From positions 97,864 through 161,863 of the forward strand of contig JBCCHD010000002.1 in the NCBI GenBank assembly GCA_039028935.1: DNA of 64,000 nucleotides, read 5' to 3'. Under the pieces are notes generated by a model. That model saw only the letters and a program-made list of their open reading frames with translations. It was not told the DNA's origin and did not search any database. This DNA comes from Pseudomonadota bacterium. Its GTDB lineage: Bacteria > Pseudomonadota > Gammaproteobacteria > Steroidobacterales > SZUA-146. Shown one piece after another: positions 8,973 through 18,019 of this stretch; within the stretch, counting starts at the first letter, position 1; each line of letters starts with the position of its first letter. The position numbers and the translations under genes were made by a program.

Positions 8973-8991
8973 ATACTCGATAAGCAGGCGC

Positions 8992-10254
8992 TTATTCCGG
9001 GTTCACCGCTTTGTCGCCAACATGAATTTCGCTGGTCGCCTGCATGACGATGCCGTAGCTCAGATCGTCCTGGACGCGAAAGACCATCATCACACCGGCT
9101 TGCTCGTCAGGGAGTTTTACCTTGGGTGCGAAGAAAGAACGACTGAATAGGCTGCGATCCGCATACCGATCGCGCACGACGTTGCCGCGCTGCAGAATCG
9201 ATAGAACGTTGCCGGCCTCAAGACCATGTTTCGTGCCACGATTAACCACCACAATTTGGTACTGGCCGATGAGCTTCACGCCCTCGATCACGTCAATGAT
9301 TGAGCCGTCCACCACATAGCGAGGTGCGCTAGGCGTGTAGTCCTGAGCGGGCGTGATGTCTTGATTGACCAAGCGGTCGCCGCGCAGGACTTCGCGGGAA
9401 GTTTCGTTCAAAAAGAGCTTCGCCGGATCGCCTTGGGCAACCAGACGCCCGCCACCGACATGATGGGTTTGATACCCCAGCAGTCGACCGTTGTCCGGGT
9501 CGTAAAGTGGGTCGCCAACATGCATGACGTTATAGCGATCGCCGACCTCGGCCTCGGAGTTGCCGCGGGTGTAAATCGTGAAACCGGATCCGGCCACAAT
9601 GTGGCTTTCTTTAATATCCAGTACGTAGGGCAAGCCATTAATTTCTTCCGCGGACATGACGCGTGGCTTGGACAAAAACGGTTCGATCGCATCGTAGGGG
9701 ATAGTTGGAATCGCGGCCTCAAGCGGCAGCACTCGGACTTTGGGCGACAGTCGCTGGCCACTGAGCTGTTGATTCAAAACAATGCGAGGTTGTCCGTCCA
9801 CCCACACCAAGCTCAGTACGTCGCCTGGGTAGATGAGATGCGGGTTCTCAATTTGCGGGTTGACCTGCCAGATCTCGGGCCAGTGCCACGGATCTTGCAG
9901 AAACAGTCCGGAAATGTCCCAGAGCGTGTCGCCTTTCACAACGGTGTAGTTTTGCGGTGCGTCAGGGCGCAGTCGAATGGTGCTGCGTCCAGATTGGCCG
10001 ACATAGCGCGTGCCACCGCCGGTCGCCAGCTCGCGGGCCGGCATCGGGGGCTGTCGGACGGGATAGCTGTCATCACGGTCCACCTGCGAGGCGCTGGTTG
10101 GCGTCAGTTCCGGCACCTCTTCGCGAACCACGGGGGCTTCTTGAGAGAAGGGGTTCAGGTCGATATTGCGGACCGTGCTGCACCCGCCGAGCAGGGCGAG
10201 GGTCAGTGTGCCGATCAGAAAGGGCCGAAAAAGCGAGCGAATGGGTGAGCTCAT
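8992..10254 (-). CDS. LysM peptidoglycan-binding lipoprotein
   Basis: 420 residues from ATG at 10254. This start is chosen because it leads directly into a lipoprotein signal with lipobox LLGGC (Cys about residue 24); the open frame extends 43 residues further with no signal features. A single LysM domain lies at about residues 105-155 (NYTVVKGDTLWDISGLFL then HLIYPGDVLSL). A long C-terminal region has repeated beta-rich segments. In many gammaproteobacteria this LysM protein is encoded divergently from def-fmt-rsmB, as here, usually next to dprA. It should sit in the envelope and bind peptidoglycan; its precise role is unknown. Confidence 0.92.
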   Translation of the reverse strand: MSSPIRSLFRPFLIGTLTLALLGGCSTVRNIDLNPFSQEAPVVREEVPELTPTSASQVDRDDSYPVRQPPMPARELATGGGTRYVGQSGRSTIRLRPDAPQNYTVVKGDTLWDISGLFLQDPWHWPEIWQVNPQIENPHLIYPGDVLSLVWVDGQPRIVLNQQLSGQRLSPKVRVLPLEAAIPTIPYDAIEPFLSKPRVMSAEEINGLPYVLDIKESHIVAGSGFTIYTRGNSEAEVGDRYNVMHVGDPLYDPDNGRLLGYQTHHVGGGRLVAQGDPAKLFLNETSREVLRGDRLVNQDITPAQDYTPSAPRYVVDGSIIDVIEGVKLIGQYQIVVVNRGTKHGLEAGNVLSILQRGNVVRDRYADRSLFSRSFFAPKVKLPDEQAGVMMVFRVQDDLSYGIVMQATSEIHVGDKAVNPE

Positions 10255-10517
10255 GTACGAATTCCGATGTAGTAGGCCAACGTTCGGGGCCGGTGTAATG
10301 GGCAAAATAGTGGCGGTTTTCGAATGCGTGGGACCGGGGTGCACGGTATACTGGCAAAAGGCCCCTTGAAAAACGGCGTTCAAAACCCATTTCGGGGGGT
10401 GGCTCAGGCGCTCAAGCGGGCGTTCAGAACCGACACCACGAAACCCATCTATTCCATAGTTGTCATAACTTTAGCAACATTTTATTGGAAAATACACGAA
10501 ATAGTCAGCGGCAAAAT

Positions 10518-11048
10518 ATGACCCACTTCACAATTTTGGAATACCCGGATCCGCGACTTCGCACCGTGGCCAAAAAGGTCGACGAAGTGACGCCCGAGAT
10601 CACCGCGCTGGCCGAGCAAATGCTTGAAACCATGTACGCGGCGCCGGGCATCGGTTTGGCGGCTACGCAGGTCGATCGGCATATCCGTCTGCTCGTTGCA
10701 GATGTCAGCGAAGATCGCTCCGCGCCCCATTGCCTGATCAACCCTAAAATCCTTGAAAAAGAAGGAAAAGTCATTCACGAAGAAGGCTGCTTGTCGGTGC
10801 CGGATATCTTCGCGAAGGTCAATCGTGCGGAGCGTATTAAGGTGTCAGCCCTCGATAAGCATGGGGAACCGTTCGAACTCGTCGCCGAGGGGTTGCTAGC
10901 CATTTGTATCCAGCACGAAATGGATCACCTGAAGGGCAAGTTATTTGTTGATTATCTGTCGCCGCTCAAACGCCGCATGATCGAAAAACGGCTCGCCAAA
11001 AATCGCCGTCTGCGTGACCCGGTAGCGACGGCGAAGACAGGCTCGTAA
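10518..11048 (+). CDS. def: Peptide deformylase
   Basis: 176 residues from ATG at 10518, which gives the usual N-terminus [14 protein letters not shown]; an upstream start would add 11 unconserved residues. All three family motifs are present: GIGLAATQV (about 45-53), EEGCLSVP (about 88-95, with the Cys metal ligand), and [10 protein letters not shown] (about 131-140, with the two His ligands and the catalytic Glu). It removes the formyl group from nascent N-formylmethionine at the ribosome exit, using Fe2+. First gene of the def-fmt-rsmB set, divergent from the LysM gene; the 263-base gap should hold both promoters (TTGTCA at 10460 is a possible -35). Confidence 0.96.
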   Translation: MTHFTILEYPDPRLRTVAKKVDEVTPEITALAEQMLETMYAAPGIGLAATQVDRHIRLLVADVSEDRSAPHCLINPKILEKEGKVIHEEGCLSVPDIFAKVNRAERIKVSALDKHGEPFELVAEGLLAICIQHEMDHLKGKLFVDYLSPLKRRMIEKRLAKNRRLRDPVATAKTGS

Positions 11049-11068
11049 GCGGCGATTTGCTGCCACCC

Positions 11069-12022
11069 ATGACCGACTCGCTCAACGTGCTGTTTGCCGG
11101 CACGCCGGACTTTGCTGTGCCGTCGCTACGTGCGCTCGATCAATGGTGCAGCGCTGAGGGCCATCGACTGGCCGGCGTCTGGACCCAGCCCGACCGGCCC
11201 GCTGGGCGGGGTCGCTCGCTTCGGCAAAGCCCGGTTAAAGATTACGCCATCAGTCGTGATCTTCGCGTATTTCAGCCGAAAAGCCTCAAACATGATGAGT
11301 CGATTGCCGACCTCGCGATGGCCCAACCGGATCTGATGGTGGTGGTGGCCTATGGCCTGTTGCTACCTCAGATGGTGCTCGATATCCCGACCTATGGCTG
11401 CCTGAATGTGCATGCGTCGCTGCTGCCCAGATGGCGTGGGGCGGCCCCGATTCAACGCGCGGTGGCGGCCGGAGACAGCCATTCGGGTGTGGGAATTATG
11501 CAGATGGAGGCGGGGCTGGATACGGGGCCCGTTTGGCGGGAAGCGCGAGTACCTTTGGCACCAAACGAGACGGGCGGGACGCTGCATGACCGCTTAGCGA
11601 TCCTGGGAGCTGAGACGCTGATCGATGCCCTACCGACTGTCTTGGCGCAATCGGTGGCGCCGACAGTGCAGGCGGTAGATGGCGTGACCTACGCGCATAA
11701 ACTGACCAAAGCCGAAGCGCGCATCGATTGGCGGCAGCGGGCGGACGAGATCGAGCGACAAATTCGCGCGTTCAATCCATGGCCGGTTTCGCATACGGTA
11801 TTGGGCGACAAATCAGTGCGAATTTTTGCTGCAGATATTCGTGCAGCAAAATCGACGGATGAGGCCCAGCCCGGCACGATTATCAGCCTGGATGAGGGGC
11901 TGCATGTGGCGACCGGTCATGGGGTGCTGCGCGTCACCGAGCTGCAGCCGGCGGGCAAACGGGTGATGAGCGCGGCGGACTACCTGCGTGCTACTCGACC
12001 TCTGAACGAGCGTTTCGTCTGA
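11069..12022 (+). CDS. fmt: Methionyl-tRNA formyltransferase
   Basis: 317 residues from ATG at 11069. The N-terminal formyltransferase domain (about 1-205) contains VLFAGTPDFAVPSL, the active-site HASLLPRWRGAAPIQRA (with the Asn-His-Asp catalytic set and SLLP signature), and the tRNA-binding loop. The C-terminal OB-like domain (about 210-317) carries INPWPVS-like FNPWPVSHT. It formylates initiator Met-tRNA with 10-formyl-tetrahydrofolate. The stop overlaps the rsmB start (TGATG), so translation is probably coupled. Pairs functionally with def immediately upstream. Confidence 0.96.
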   Translation: MTDSLNVLFAGTPDFAVPSLRALDQWCSAEGHRLAGVWTQPDRPAGRGRSLRQSPVKDYAISRDLRVFQPKSLKHDESIADLAMAQPDLMVVVAYGLLLPQMVLDIPTYGCLNVHASLLPRWRGAAPIQRAVAAGDSHSGVGIMQMEAGLDTGPVWREARVPLAPNETGGTLHDRLAILGAETLIDALPTVLAQSVAPTVQAVDGVTYAHKLTKAEARIDWRQRADEIERQIRAFNPWPVSHTVLGDKSVRIFAADIRAAKSTDEAQPGTIISLDEGLHVATGHGVLRVTELQPAGKRVMSAADYLRATRPLNERFV

Positions 12023-13338
12023 TGTCGACCGGTGCCAAGGTGCGAGCTAACGCGGCCAAAGCGATTGCGGCGGTGCTCGGTGGTGCGGCACTCGACAAGC
12101 CATTGGCACAGGCCAAACTGGGGCTGACGGAAATCGATCAGGGCTTTGTCAGTGCGCTGGCCTACGGCACGTTACGACGGATGCCGCGACATCATGAAGT
12201 GGTGCTTAAACTACTGAGAAACCCGAAAAAACCACTCAATCCCATGATGCGTGCGTTGTTGGCGCTCGGACTTGAGCAACTCGTCGCAACACGGGTGCCG
12301 GCGCATGCGGCGGTGGATGCGACGGTTGCCGCCAGTCGCCTGGTTAATCTCGGCAAAGGCGCCGGTTTTCTCAATGCGATTCTGCGTCGCTATCAGCGAG
12401 AGCGGGAGGCGATAGACGCCTCGCTCGCGACCAACGATTCGTTCGTGTGGTGTCACCCCAAATGGCTCATCGACAAAACACGCCGGGATTGGCCCGACGA
12501 TTGGCAAGCGATTCTGGACGCCAACAATGCTCAGCCGCCGATGGCGTTGAGGGTCAATGTGGCCAAAACCACCCGCGACAACTATCTAAAAATGCTGCAG
12601 TCTGCCGATATAGAGGCTGCAGCAATTGCCGGCGTTGACAGCGCTCTATTGCTCGATGAAGCGCGACCCGTGGAGGGATTGCCGGGCTTTGCTGATGGTC
12701 TAGTGTCGGTGCAGGACGCCGGCGCGCAGCTGGCAGCCGCGCACATGGCCATCGACGACGGTGCGCTGAGAGTGCTCGATGCCTGTGCGGCACCCGGTGG
12801 CAAGGCGATGCATATGTTGGAGCGCAACAAGGCGCTGTCGCTGTATGCGCTCGATCTGGCGGAAGAACGACTTGAGCGTGTGGAGGATAACGCCGACCGC
12901 TTGGGTGTTTCACCTCATTTGATTACCGGCAGTGCGGTCGCTCCGGAGGATTGGTGGGATGGCGAATCGTTTGATCGAATTTTGGTCGACGCGCCCTGCA
13001 GTGGGTCGGGGGTAATGCGCCGGCATCCCGACATCAAAATGTTGCGACGGCCCAAAGATGCCCGGAGCTTTCCAGAGTTTCAGCGCGAAATACTGCGCAA
13101 ACTTTGGCCAACTCTGAAACCTGGCGGGCGTATGATCTACGCCACATGTTCGGTGTTTCCGGAGGAGAATGAGGACCTTTTGAGCGCCTGGCTCGAGGGC
13201 TGCCCAACTGCGCAAATCGTGCCGTTGGAGTGTGCTTTAGAGAACTCTAAGTTATTGAAAAATGGAGTTCAAATATTGCCGAACGCGACAGGGAGTGATG
13301 GCTTTTATTATGCTGCGGTTGAGAAACGGAGAGAGTAG
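12022..13338 (+). CDS. rsmB: 16S rRNA (cytosine-967 C5)-methyltransferase
   Basis: 438 residues, normal length. A NusB-like RNA-binding domain occupies about residues 5-145. The SAM-dependent m5C methyltransferase domain follows: motif I DACAAPGGKAMHMLE, motif IV DAPCSGSGVMRRHPD (the PC Cys that assists release), and motif VI YATCSVFPEEN (the nucleophile Cys). It methylates C967 of 16S rRNA. It starts inside the fmt stop and sits in the conserved def-fmt-rsmB order; in this lineage it is followed by DUF4390-ntrY-ntrX, as in several gammaproteobacteria, rather than by trkA. Confidence 0.95.
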   Translation: MSTGAKVRANAAKAIAAVLGGAALDKPLAQAKLGLTEIDQGFVSALAYGTLRRMPRHHEVVLKLLRNPKKPLNPMMRALLALGLEQLVATRVPAHAAVDATVAASRLVNLGKGAGFLNAILRRYQREREAIDASLATNDSFVWCHPKWLIDKTRRDWPDDWQAILDANNAQPPMALRVNVAKTTRDNYLKMLQSADIEAAAIAGVDSALLLDEARPVEGLPGFADGLVSVQDAGAQLAAAHMAIDDGALRVLDACAAPGGKAMHMLERNKALSLYALDLAEERLERVEDNADRLGVSPHLITGSAVAPEDWWDGESFDRILVDAPCSGSGVMRRHPDIKMLRRPKDARSFPEFQREILRKLWPTLKPGGRMIYATCSVFPEENEDLLSAWLEGCPTAQIVPLECALENSKLLKNGVQILPNATGSDGFYYAAVEKRRE

Positions 13339-13347
13339 CCCATAATA

Positions 13348-14040
13348 ATGTTGTGTGCGAGCGACAATTGGCGGTTGAGCCAGTCGTGTGCTGACGTATC
13401 CCGCGCGTCAAAAAATGCTCGTCGAGCGTGTGCGGCGTTCGCGTTGCTGATCGCGATGGCGGCGTCGTTTGCCGCGGTCGCTCAAGACAGTGAACCCCCT
13501 TCCACACCCGATACCGTGGTGTTACCGCCAGCCGAAGCGACGGACGGTCAATTCGTCATTGTGGAGACCAACACTCGAGTTGAGACCGATCTTTTGTTGC
13601 TCAACGCCGAGATTGTCTATGGTCTCACGCGTGGGGCGATCAACGGCTTATACAATGGCGTACCGCTATTGTTTGAAACGCAGATCGAACTCGACCGCAG
13701 CCGACGCTTTTTGCCCGACCCGAACGTGGTGAGCTTGGTGCAGCGATCTGAGCTGACCTACCATGCGCTGACCCAACGGTTTGTGGTGCGCAACTTCAAC
13801 AGCTCCGAACAAACCACGCACGCCACATTGTCTGAGGCGTTAAAGCGCTTGGGGCAGTTTCAAGATTTGCCGATCATTGACATCAGTCTGCTCGACCCTG
13901 AATCCGCTTACTCGATACGTATGCGCTCGGTGCTCGACACGCGCTCCTACGCGGCACCGCTTCGCATGCTGGCGGCCTTGTTTCAGGTGGACGACTGGCG
14001 TCTTGAAAGTTCATGGGAGCGCTGGTTGATCACGCTGTGA
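13348..14040 (+). CDS. DUF4390 protein
   Basis: 230 residues. A hydrophobic segment near residues 29-50 (ACAAFALLIAMAASFAAVAQ) is a signal peptide, somewhat displaced from the N-terminus, so a later start is possible. The exported domain (about 70-230) matches the DUF4390 pattern: GLYNGVPLLFETQIEL, then LTYHALTQRFVVRN, then a final segment ending SWERWLITL. The family is consistently encoded between rsmB and ntrY, as here, and is assumed to be periplasmic. No function is established. It overlaps the ntrY-like gene by up to 28 bases. Confidence 0.88.
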   Translation: MLCASDNWRLSQSCADVSRASKNARRACAAFALLIAMAASFAAVAQDSEPPSTPDTVVLPPAEATDGQFVIVETNTRVETDLLLLNAEIVYGLTRGAINGLYNGVPLLFETQIELDRSRRFLPDPNVVSLVQRSELTYHALTQRFVVRNFNSSEQTTHATLSEALKRLGQFQDLPIIDISLLDPESAYSIRMRSVLDTRSYAAPLRMLAALFQVDDWRLESSWERWLITL

Positions 14041-16256
14041 GTCGGCTGGCGGTTCGCGCCCTTTCCGTTCTGGCGTTTCTGGTCATGGTGGTGGCGCTGT
14101 TGCTGCTTGCCAAGACCACACAAAACACCGAAGAATTCGGCCGCCTCCATTATGTGATCGTGCTGTTGAACGCCGCCGGTGTGTTGCTGTTGCTCGGCCT
14201 GATCCTAGTCAACATACTGCGTCTTGGGCGTGACTACATAAAAGGCATTCCGGGTGCGCGTCTTAAGGGGCGCATGATCGGTATGTTCGCAGCCCTCGCC
14301 GCTGTGCCGTTGATTCTCGTGTACCTATTTTCCATGTACTTCCTCAATCGCGGAATCCAAAGCTATTTTGATGCGGATGTGACCCGCGGGCTAGACGACG
14401 CGCTGACCTTGAGCCAAACGGTTCTCGATATGCGCATGCGCGAACACATGGAGCGACTCGATCTTATTGCGCGCCAGGCCGGACCGTTAACCGCCGATGA
14501 ACTGGCCCAGGCGGTGGGCGGCATGCGCCAGGAGCTGCAGGCGGCACAACTGACCTTTATCGCGAGCAATAACGCCGTGCAGGCCGTGAGTCGCGAGCCA
14601 TCCGTTGCACCGCAGCGCATGTCGGATGAATTACTCGCACAGGTCCGCTCCGGTTTACCGATGCTCGATATTGAACCGGCCGCCGACGGGGGACTGAATA
14701 TCCGAGCGGCTCAGCGACTGCAGGTCGGCAACGGCGATTCGGACGCGCGCGTCGTGTTTGCTAGCTTTCCGGTGAGCAGCAATATCGCCGAACTTGCCGA
14801 GTCGGTGCAGGAAACGTATTCCTATCACAATAACCTCGAGTTTATTCGTGAACCATTGATTGACAGCTTTAAACTCACCTTGTCTTTGGTGCTGCTCGTC
14901 TCGCTATTGCTGACCTTATGGGGCATCTTTTTTATCGCTCGTCGCATCGTCAAACCGATCCAAGATCTGGTGGCGGGGACGCGCGCGGTGGCCGCCGGCG
15001 ACTTTGCTATGCAGCTGCCGGAGGGCAATCGCGACGACATCGGATTTCTGGTGGCCTCATTCAACAATATGACTCGTCGCTTGTCGCACGCCAGCGAAGT
15101 GGAGCAGCGCAGCCGTGAGGCCGTCGAAGCGGAGCGAGCCAACCTGCAAAAAATTCTGGGCAACCTGTCGTCGGGTGTCATGGTGGTCGGTCCCGATCGC
15201 CGAGTGCTCAATGTCAACGATGCGGCGAGCAGCATTTTGGAAACCAATGCCACCGCGTTTGAAGGTCAGTTACTCGCCGCCCTCACGGTCGCCGATGAAA
15301 CGTCCAGCGACATGTCCACTCAGCTTGCATTGACGTCGAACAATCATCTCGAACAGGGACACACTCAGTGGCGACAGCAGTTGTCGGTGCACGGTCCGGC
15401 CGAGCAGCGCATATTGAGTACTGCGTGCACACCACTTCCGAATGATCAAAACGATCCGCCCATGGGTTACGTCATCGTGTTCGAGGACGTAACGACGGTG
15501 CTCCAGGCGCAACGCGAAGCGGCCTGGAGTGAAGTCGCCCGACGTTTGGCGCATGAAATTAAAAATCCGCTTACGCCGATTCAGCTTTCTGCCGAACGCA
15601 TGAGGCGAAAGTACTTAGGCGAAATGACCGCTCACGAGGCGGACGTGTTGGAGCGCGCGACGCGCACAATTGTGCAGCAGGTGGAAACCATGCGCGACAT
15701 GGTGGATGCGTTTCGTGATTACGCGCGTGCACCGGAAATTGAATTGGCGCGATTTGATCTCAATCGTTTGATGGGTGAGGTCGTCGATCTTTACCGAGGT
15801 GGCGACCCCGCCGTGGCGCTGAGACTCGATCTTGATGAGACGCTAACCTCGATTGTCGCCGACTCCGGTCGTCTCCGTCAGATTTTGCACAATCTACTGC
15901 GCAACGCGATCGACGCCGTGCACGAACAACAAGGATCGGTGATAACCCTTAGCACGCGGGCCGCCACGTATAAGGCACAGTCAGTGGCCGAAATTGTGAT
16001 CGAGGATAACGGCCCAGGGTTTCCCGAGGCCATGATGCGAACGGTGTTTGAACCGTACGTGACCAGCAAGCCCAAAGGCACCGGCTTAGGGTTAGCGATT
16101 GTAAAAAAATTGGTTGAAGAACACGCCGGTGTAATTACTATAAGCAACGTTGATGACGGCGGTGCTCGTGTGCGAATTCTGTTACCGGTTGACAACGATT
16201 CGCGCGCGGCATTGATACCGGATTCACCTGAGCAGCCAAGAAGGGAAAGCGCATGA
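14013..16256 (+). CDS. NtrY-like sensor histidine kinase
   Basis: 747 residues from ATG at 14013; a GTG at 14037 whose last bases overlap the upstream stop is an equally plausible start. The order is: membrane helices near 15-40, 50-75 and 85-115, an extracytoplasmic sensor region (about 115-280), another helix near 285-310, HAMP (about 312-365), PAS (about 375-490), HisKA with the H-box ARRLAHEIKNPLTPIQ (about 505-520), and HATPase_c with HNLLRNAIDAV, EDNGPGFP and KGTGLGLAIVKKL. This layout is NtrY. It pairs with the overlapping ntrX-like gene (ATGA). NtrY kinases sense nitrogen or redox state in other bacteria; the signal here is unknown. Confidence 0.92.
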   Translation: MGALVDHAVSRLAVRALSVLAFLVMVVALLLLAKTTQNTEEFGRLHYVIVLLNAAGVLLLLGLILVNILRLGRDYIKGIPGARLKGRMIGMFAALAAVPLILVYLFSMYFLNRGIQSYFDADVTRGLDDALTLSQTVLDMRMREHMERLDLIARQAGPLTADELAQAVGGMRQELQAAQLTFIASNNAVQAVSREPSVAPQRMSDELLAQVRSGLPMLDIEPAADGGLNIRAAQRLQVGNGDSDARVVFASFPVSSNIAELAESVQETYSYHNNLEFIREPLIDSFKLTLSLVLLVSLLLTLWGIFFIARRIVKPIQDLVAGTRAVAAGDFAMQLPEGNRDDIGFLVASFNNMTRRLSHASEVEQRSREAVEAERANLQKILGNLSSGVMVVGPDRRVLNVNDAASSILETNATAFEGQLLAALTVADETSSDMSTQLALTSNNHLEQGHTQWRQQLSVHGPAEQRILSTACTPLPNDQNDPPMGYVIVFEDVTTVLQAQREAAWSEVARRLAHEIKNPLTPIQLSAERMRRKYLGEMTAHEADVLERATRTIVQQVETMRDMVDAFRDYARAPEIELARFDLNRLMGEVVDLYRGGDPAVALRLDLDETLTSIVADSGRLRQILHNLLRNAIDAVHEQQGSVITLSTRAATYKAQSVAEIVIEDNGPGFPEAMMRTVFEPYVTSKPKGTGLGLAIVKKLVEEHAGVITISNVDDGGARVRILLPVDNDSRAALIPDSPEQPRRESA

Positions 16257-17623
16257 CGTCTGCAAATGTGTTAGTGGTTGATGACGAGTCCGATATCCGC
16301 GGACTATTAGAAGAAATCTTAACCGAAGAGGGCTACAACGTTTCGACGGCCGCCGACGCGGTGGAAGCCCGTTCCTCGTGGCATGGTTTTGACCCCGATC
16401 TTGTGCTGCTCGACATCTGGATGCCTGAAACCGATGGCATTACGTTGCTGCGCGAATGGTCAGCAGCAGGAAGCCTGCAGTGCCCGATCGTCATGATGTC
16501 CGGCCACGGCACTGTTGAAACGGCGGTCGAGGCAACGCGCCTGGGCGCCTTTGACTTTATTGAAAAACCACTGTCTTTGGCCAAACTATTGCGCACCGTT
16601 GAGCGCGCATTGGAGTCGAGCGACAAAGCGACCAGCACCAAGGGAGCGCGAAAATTGGTGACAGGCTTCGTCGCGCCCGTCGGCAAAAGCGCGGTGATGC
16701 GCGAGTTGCGCGAAGAAGCCAAGCGCTACGCGCCCCATGGCACCAATTTGTTAATTACCGGAGAAGCCGGTACCGGTCGCGAGTCGTTCGCGCGATACGT
16801 GCACCATCTGGTTGGACGGGCAAACGCCCCGTATGTGTCGCTCGTGGCCGCGACGCTTACGGAAGAGTCCGCGCCGGCGGTTCTGTTAGGTAGCCTCGAC
16901 GGTGATAAAGCGGTCGAAGGTAAGCTGCGGGAGGCGGCTGGCGGTACCTTGTACATTAACGGCATTGAAGATCTGCCGCAGTCGGCGAAACGAACTTTGC
17001 TCGCTGCCGTTGAGGGCGGGGAGTTTCGACCGGTTGGTAGCCAGCATGAACATCCGCTGGATGCCCGTCTTGTGTGTGCGGCGCAGCCGGGAATTGAACA
17101 GGCGATTGATTCGGACGATTTGCTCGCCAAACTTCTGCCTCATATCAGTGTGGGCACCTTGCACGTGCCACCACTGCGCCTGTATAGCGAAGACGTACCG
17201 GAATTACTCAACTATTACTCCGACAAGCTTTCGGATGAGGAGCGCTTGCCTGTGCGTAAGTTCTCTGTCGCCGCACAAAACCGATTACGTAGCTATCCTT
17301 GGCCTGGCAACATTCGCGATTTGCGTAACCTGGTGCACCGTTTGCTGATCAAAGGGGGCCATGAGGTCATTAGCTTAGAGGATGTCGAGGACGCGCTGTC
17401 ACAATCGGTCGTGGCCGAAGAAGCCGCGCTGGTAAAGCAAGACTTATTGGCGTTACCCCTTCGAGAAGCGCGAGAGGAATTTGAGCGGGCTTACCTCAAA
17501 AAGCAGCTAATGCTGTGCGGCGGTAAAGTCGGTGCTCTGGCGAAGCGTGTGGGCATGGAACGCACCCATCTGTATCGTAAACTGCGTTCGCTTGGCGTTG
17601 ATTTTGGTTCGGGTGGGGAGTGA
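16253..17623 (+). CDS. NtrX-like response regulator with degenerate AAA+ domain
   Basis: 456 residues. The receiver domain (about 4-120) is intact: DDES acidic pocket, phospho-acceptor Asp in LLDIWMP, and the Lys in IEKP. The central sigma-54-activator AAA+ domain (about 140-375) is recognisable but altered: Walker A is GEAGTGRES with Arg in place of the catalytic Lys, the GAFTGA loop that contacts sigma-54 is absent (LLGSLDGDKAVEGK stands there), and Walker B reads GGTLYINGIEDL instead of GGTLFLDEIGDL. The C-terminal Fis-type helix-turn-helix (KVGALAKRVGMERTHLYRKL) looks functional. It probably binds DNA but does not drive sigma-54 open-complex formation by ATP hydrolysis. Confidence 0.9.
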   Translation: MTSANVLVVDDESDIRGLLEEILTEEGYNVSTAADAVEARSSWHGFDPDLVLLDIWMPETDGITLLREWSAAGSLQCPIVMMSGHGTVETAVEATRLGAFDFIEKPLSLAKLLRTVERALESSDKATSTKGARKLVTGFVAPVGKSAVMRELREEAKRYAPHGTNLLITGEAGTGRESFARYVHHLVGRANAPYVSLVAATLTEESAPAVLLGSLDGDKAVEGKLREAAGGTLYINGIEDLPQSAKRTLLAAVEGGEFRPVGSQHEHPLDARLVCAAQPGIEQAIDSDDLLAKLLPHISVGTLHVPPLRLYSEDVPELLNYYSDKLSDEERLPVRKFSVAAQNRLRSYPWPGNIRDLRNLVHRLLIKGGHEVISLEDVEDALSQSVVAEEAALVKQDLLALPLREAREEFERAYLKKQLMLCGGKVGALAKRVGMERTHLYRKLRSLGVDFGSGGE

Positions 17624-18019
17624 TCTCGATTGTGCTGCCTGGGGCGGCACACCCAAACGCTAATCGCTAAACCACATCGTTAACTTGATGCCGAACTGGG
17701 CAGCGGCATCGACTCCCTCAAGAATCGATCTCAATGGCCTGTCGTCCGATGGCGGTATCGGCCGACATCCTGGCGCGTATATGTCTGTAATACACTTTTG
17801 ATTTAGGCGCTTACGTCATCTCGATTCGGTTACCCTTGATTCGGTGATCGTCCCTTCGCCGTCGAGAACGTAGGGCTCTGGTTTGTGTTTAGTGGACCTT
17901 TATTCTAGGTTTGTGGGAGATCATTTAAGAAAATGACACACACTTCTACAGGCCGATGACCATAAGCACAGTCAAAGAGTCGGTTTGGACACCTTGAGTC
18001 ACATTGCCAGGAGGCCCCC
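17624..18019 (+). other. Intergenic region with hairpin and promoter space
   Basis: 396 bases without a gene. A hairpin, GTGCTGCC (17632-17639) with GGCGGCAC (17643-17650), follows the ntrX stop but has no T run, so it is at best a weak or Rho-aided end. The rest should hold the promoter of the large secreted protein, whose GTG at 18020 has a strong AGGAGG at 18009-18014, 5 bases upstream. No other conserved element was seen. Confidence 0.5.

Noticed and set aside
9361..10248. 295-codon open frame opposite the LysM gene
   Set aside because: It lies wholly within a well-supported lipoprotein gene on the other strand and shows no motif or start signal.
17632..17650. Hairpin after ntrX as a Rho-independent terminator
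   Set aside because: The stem is good but is followed by ACCCAAACG and not by a T run.
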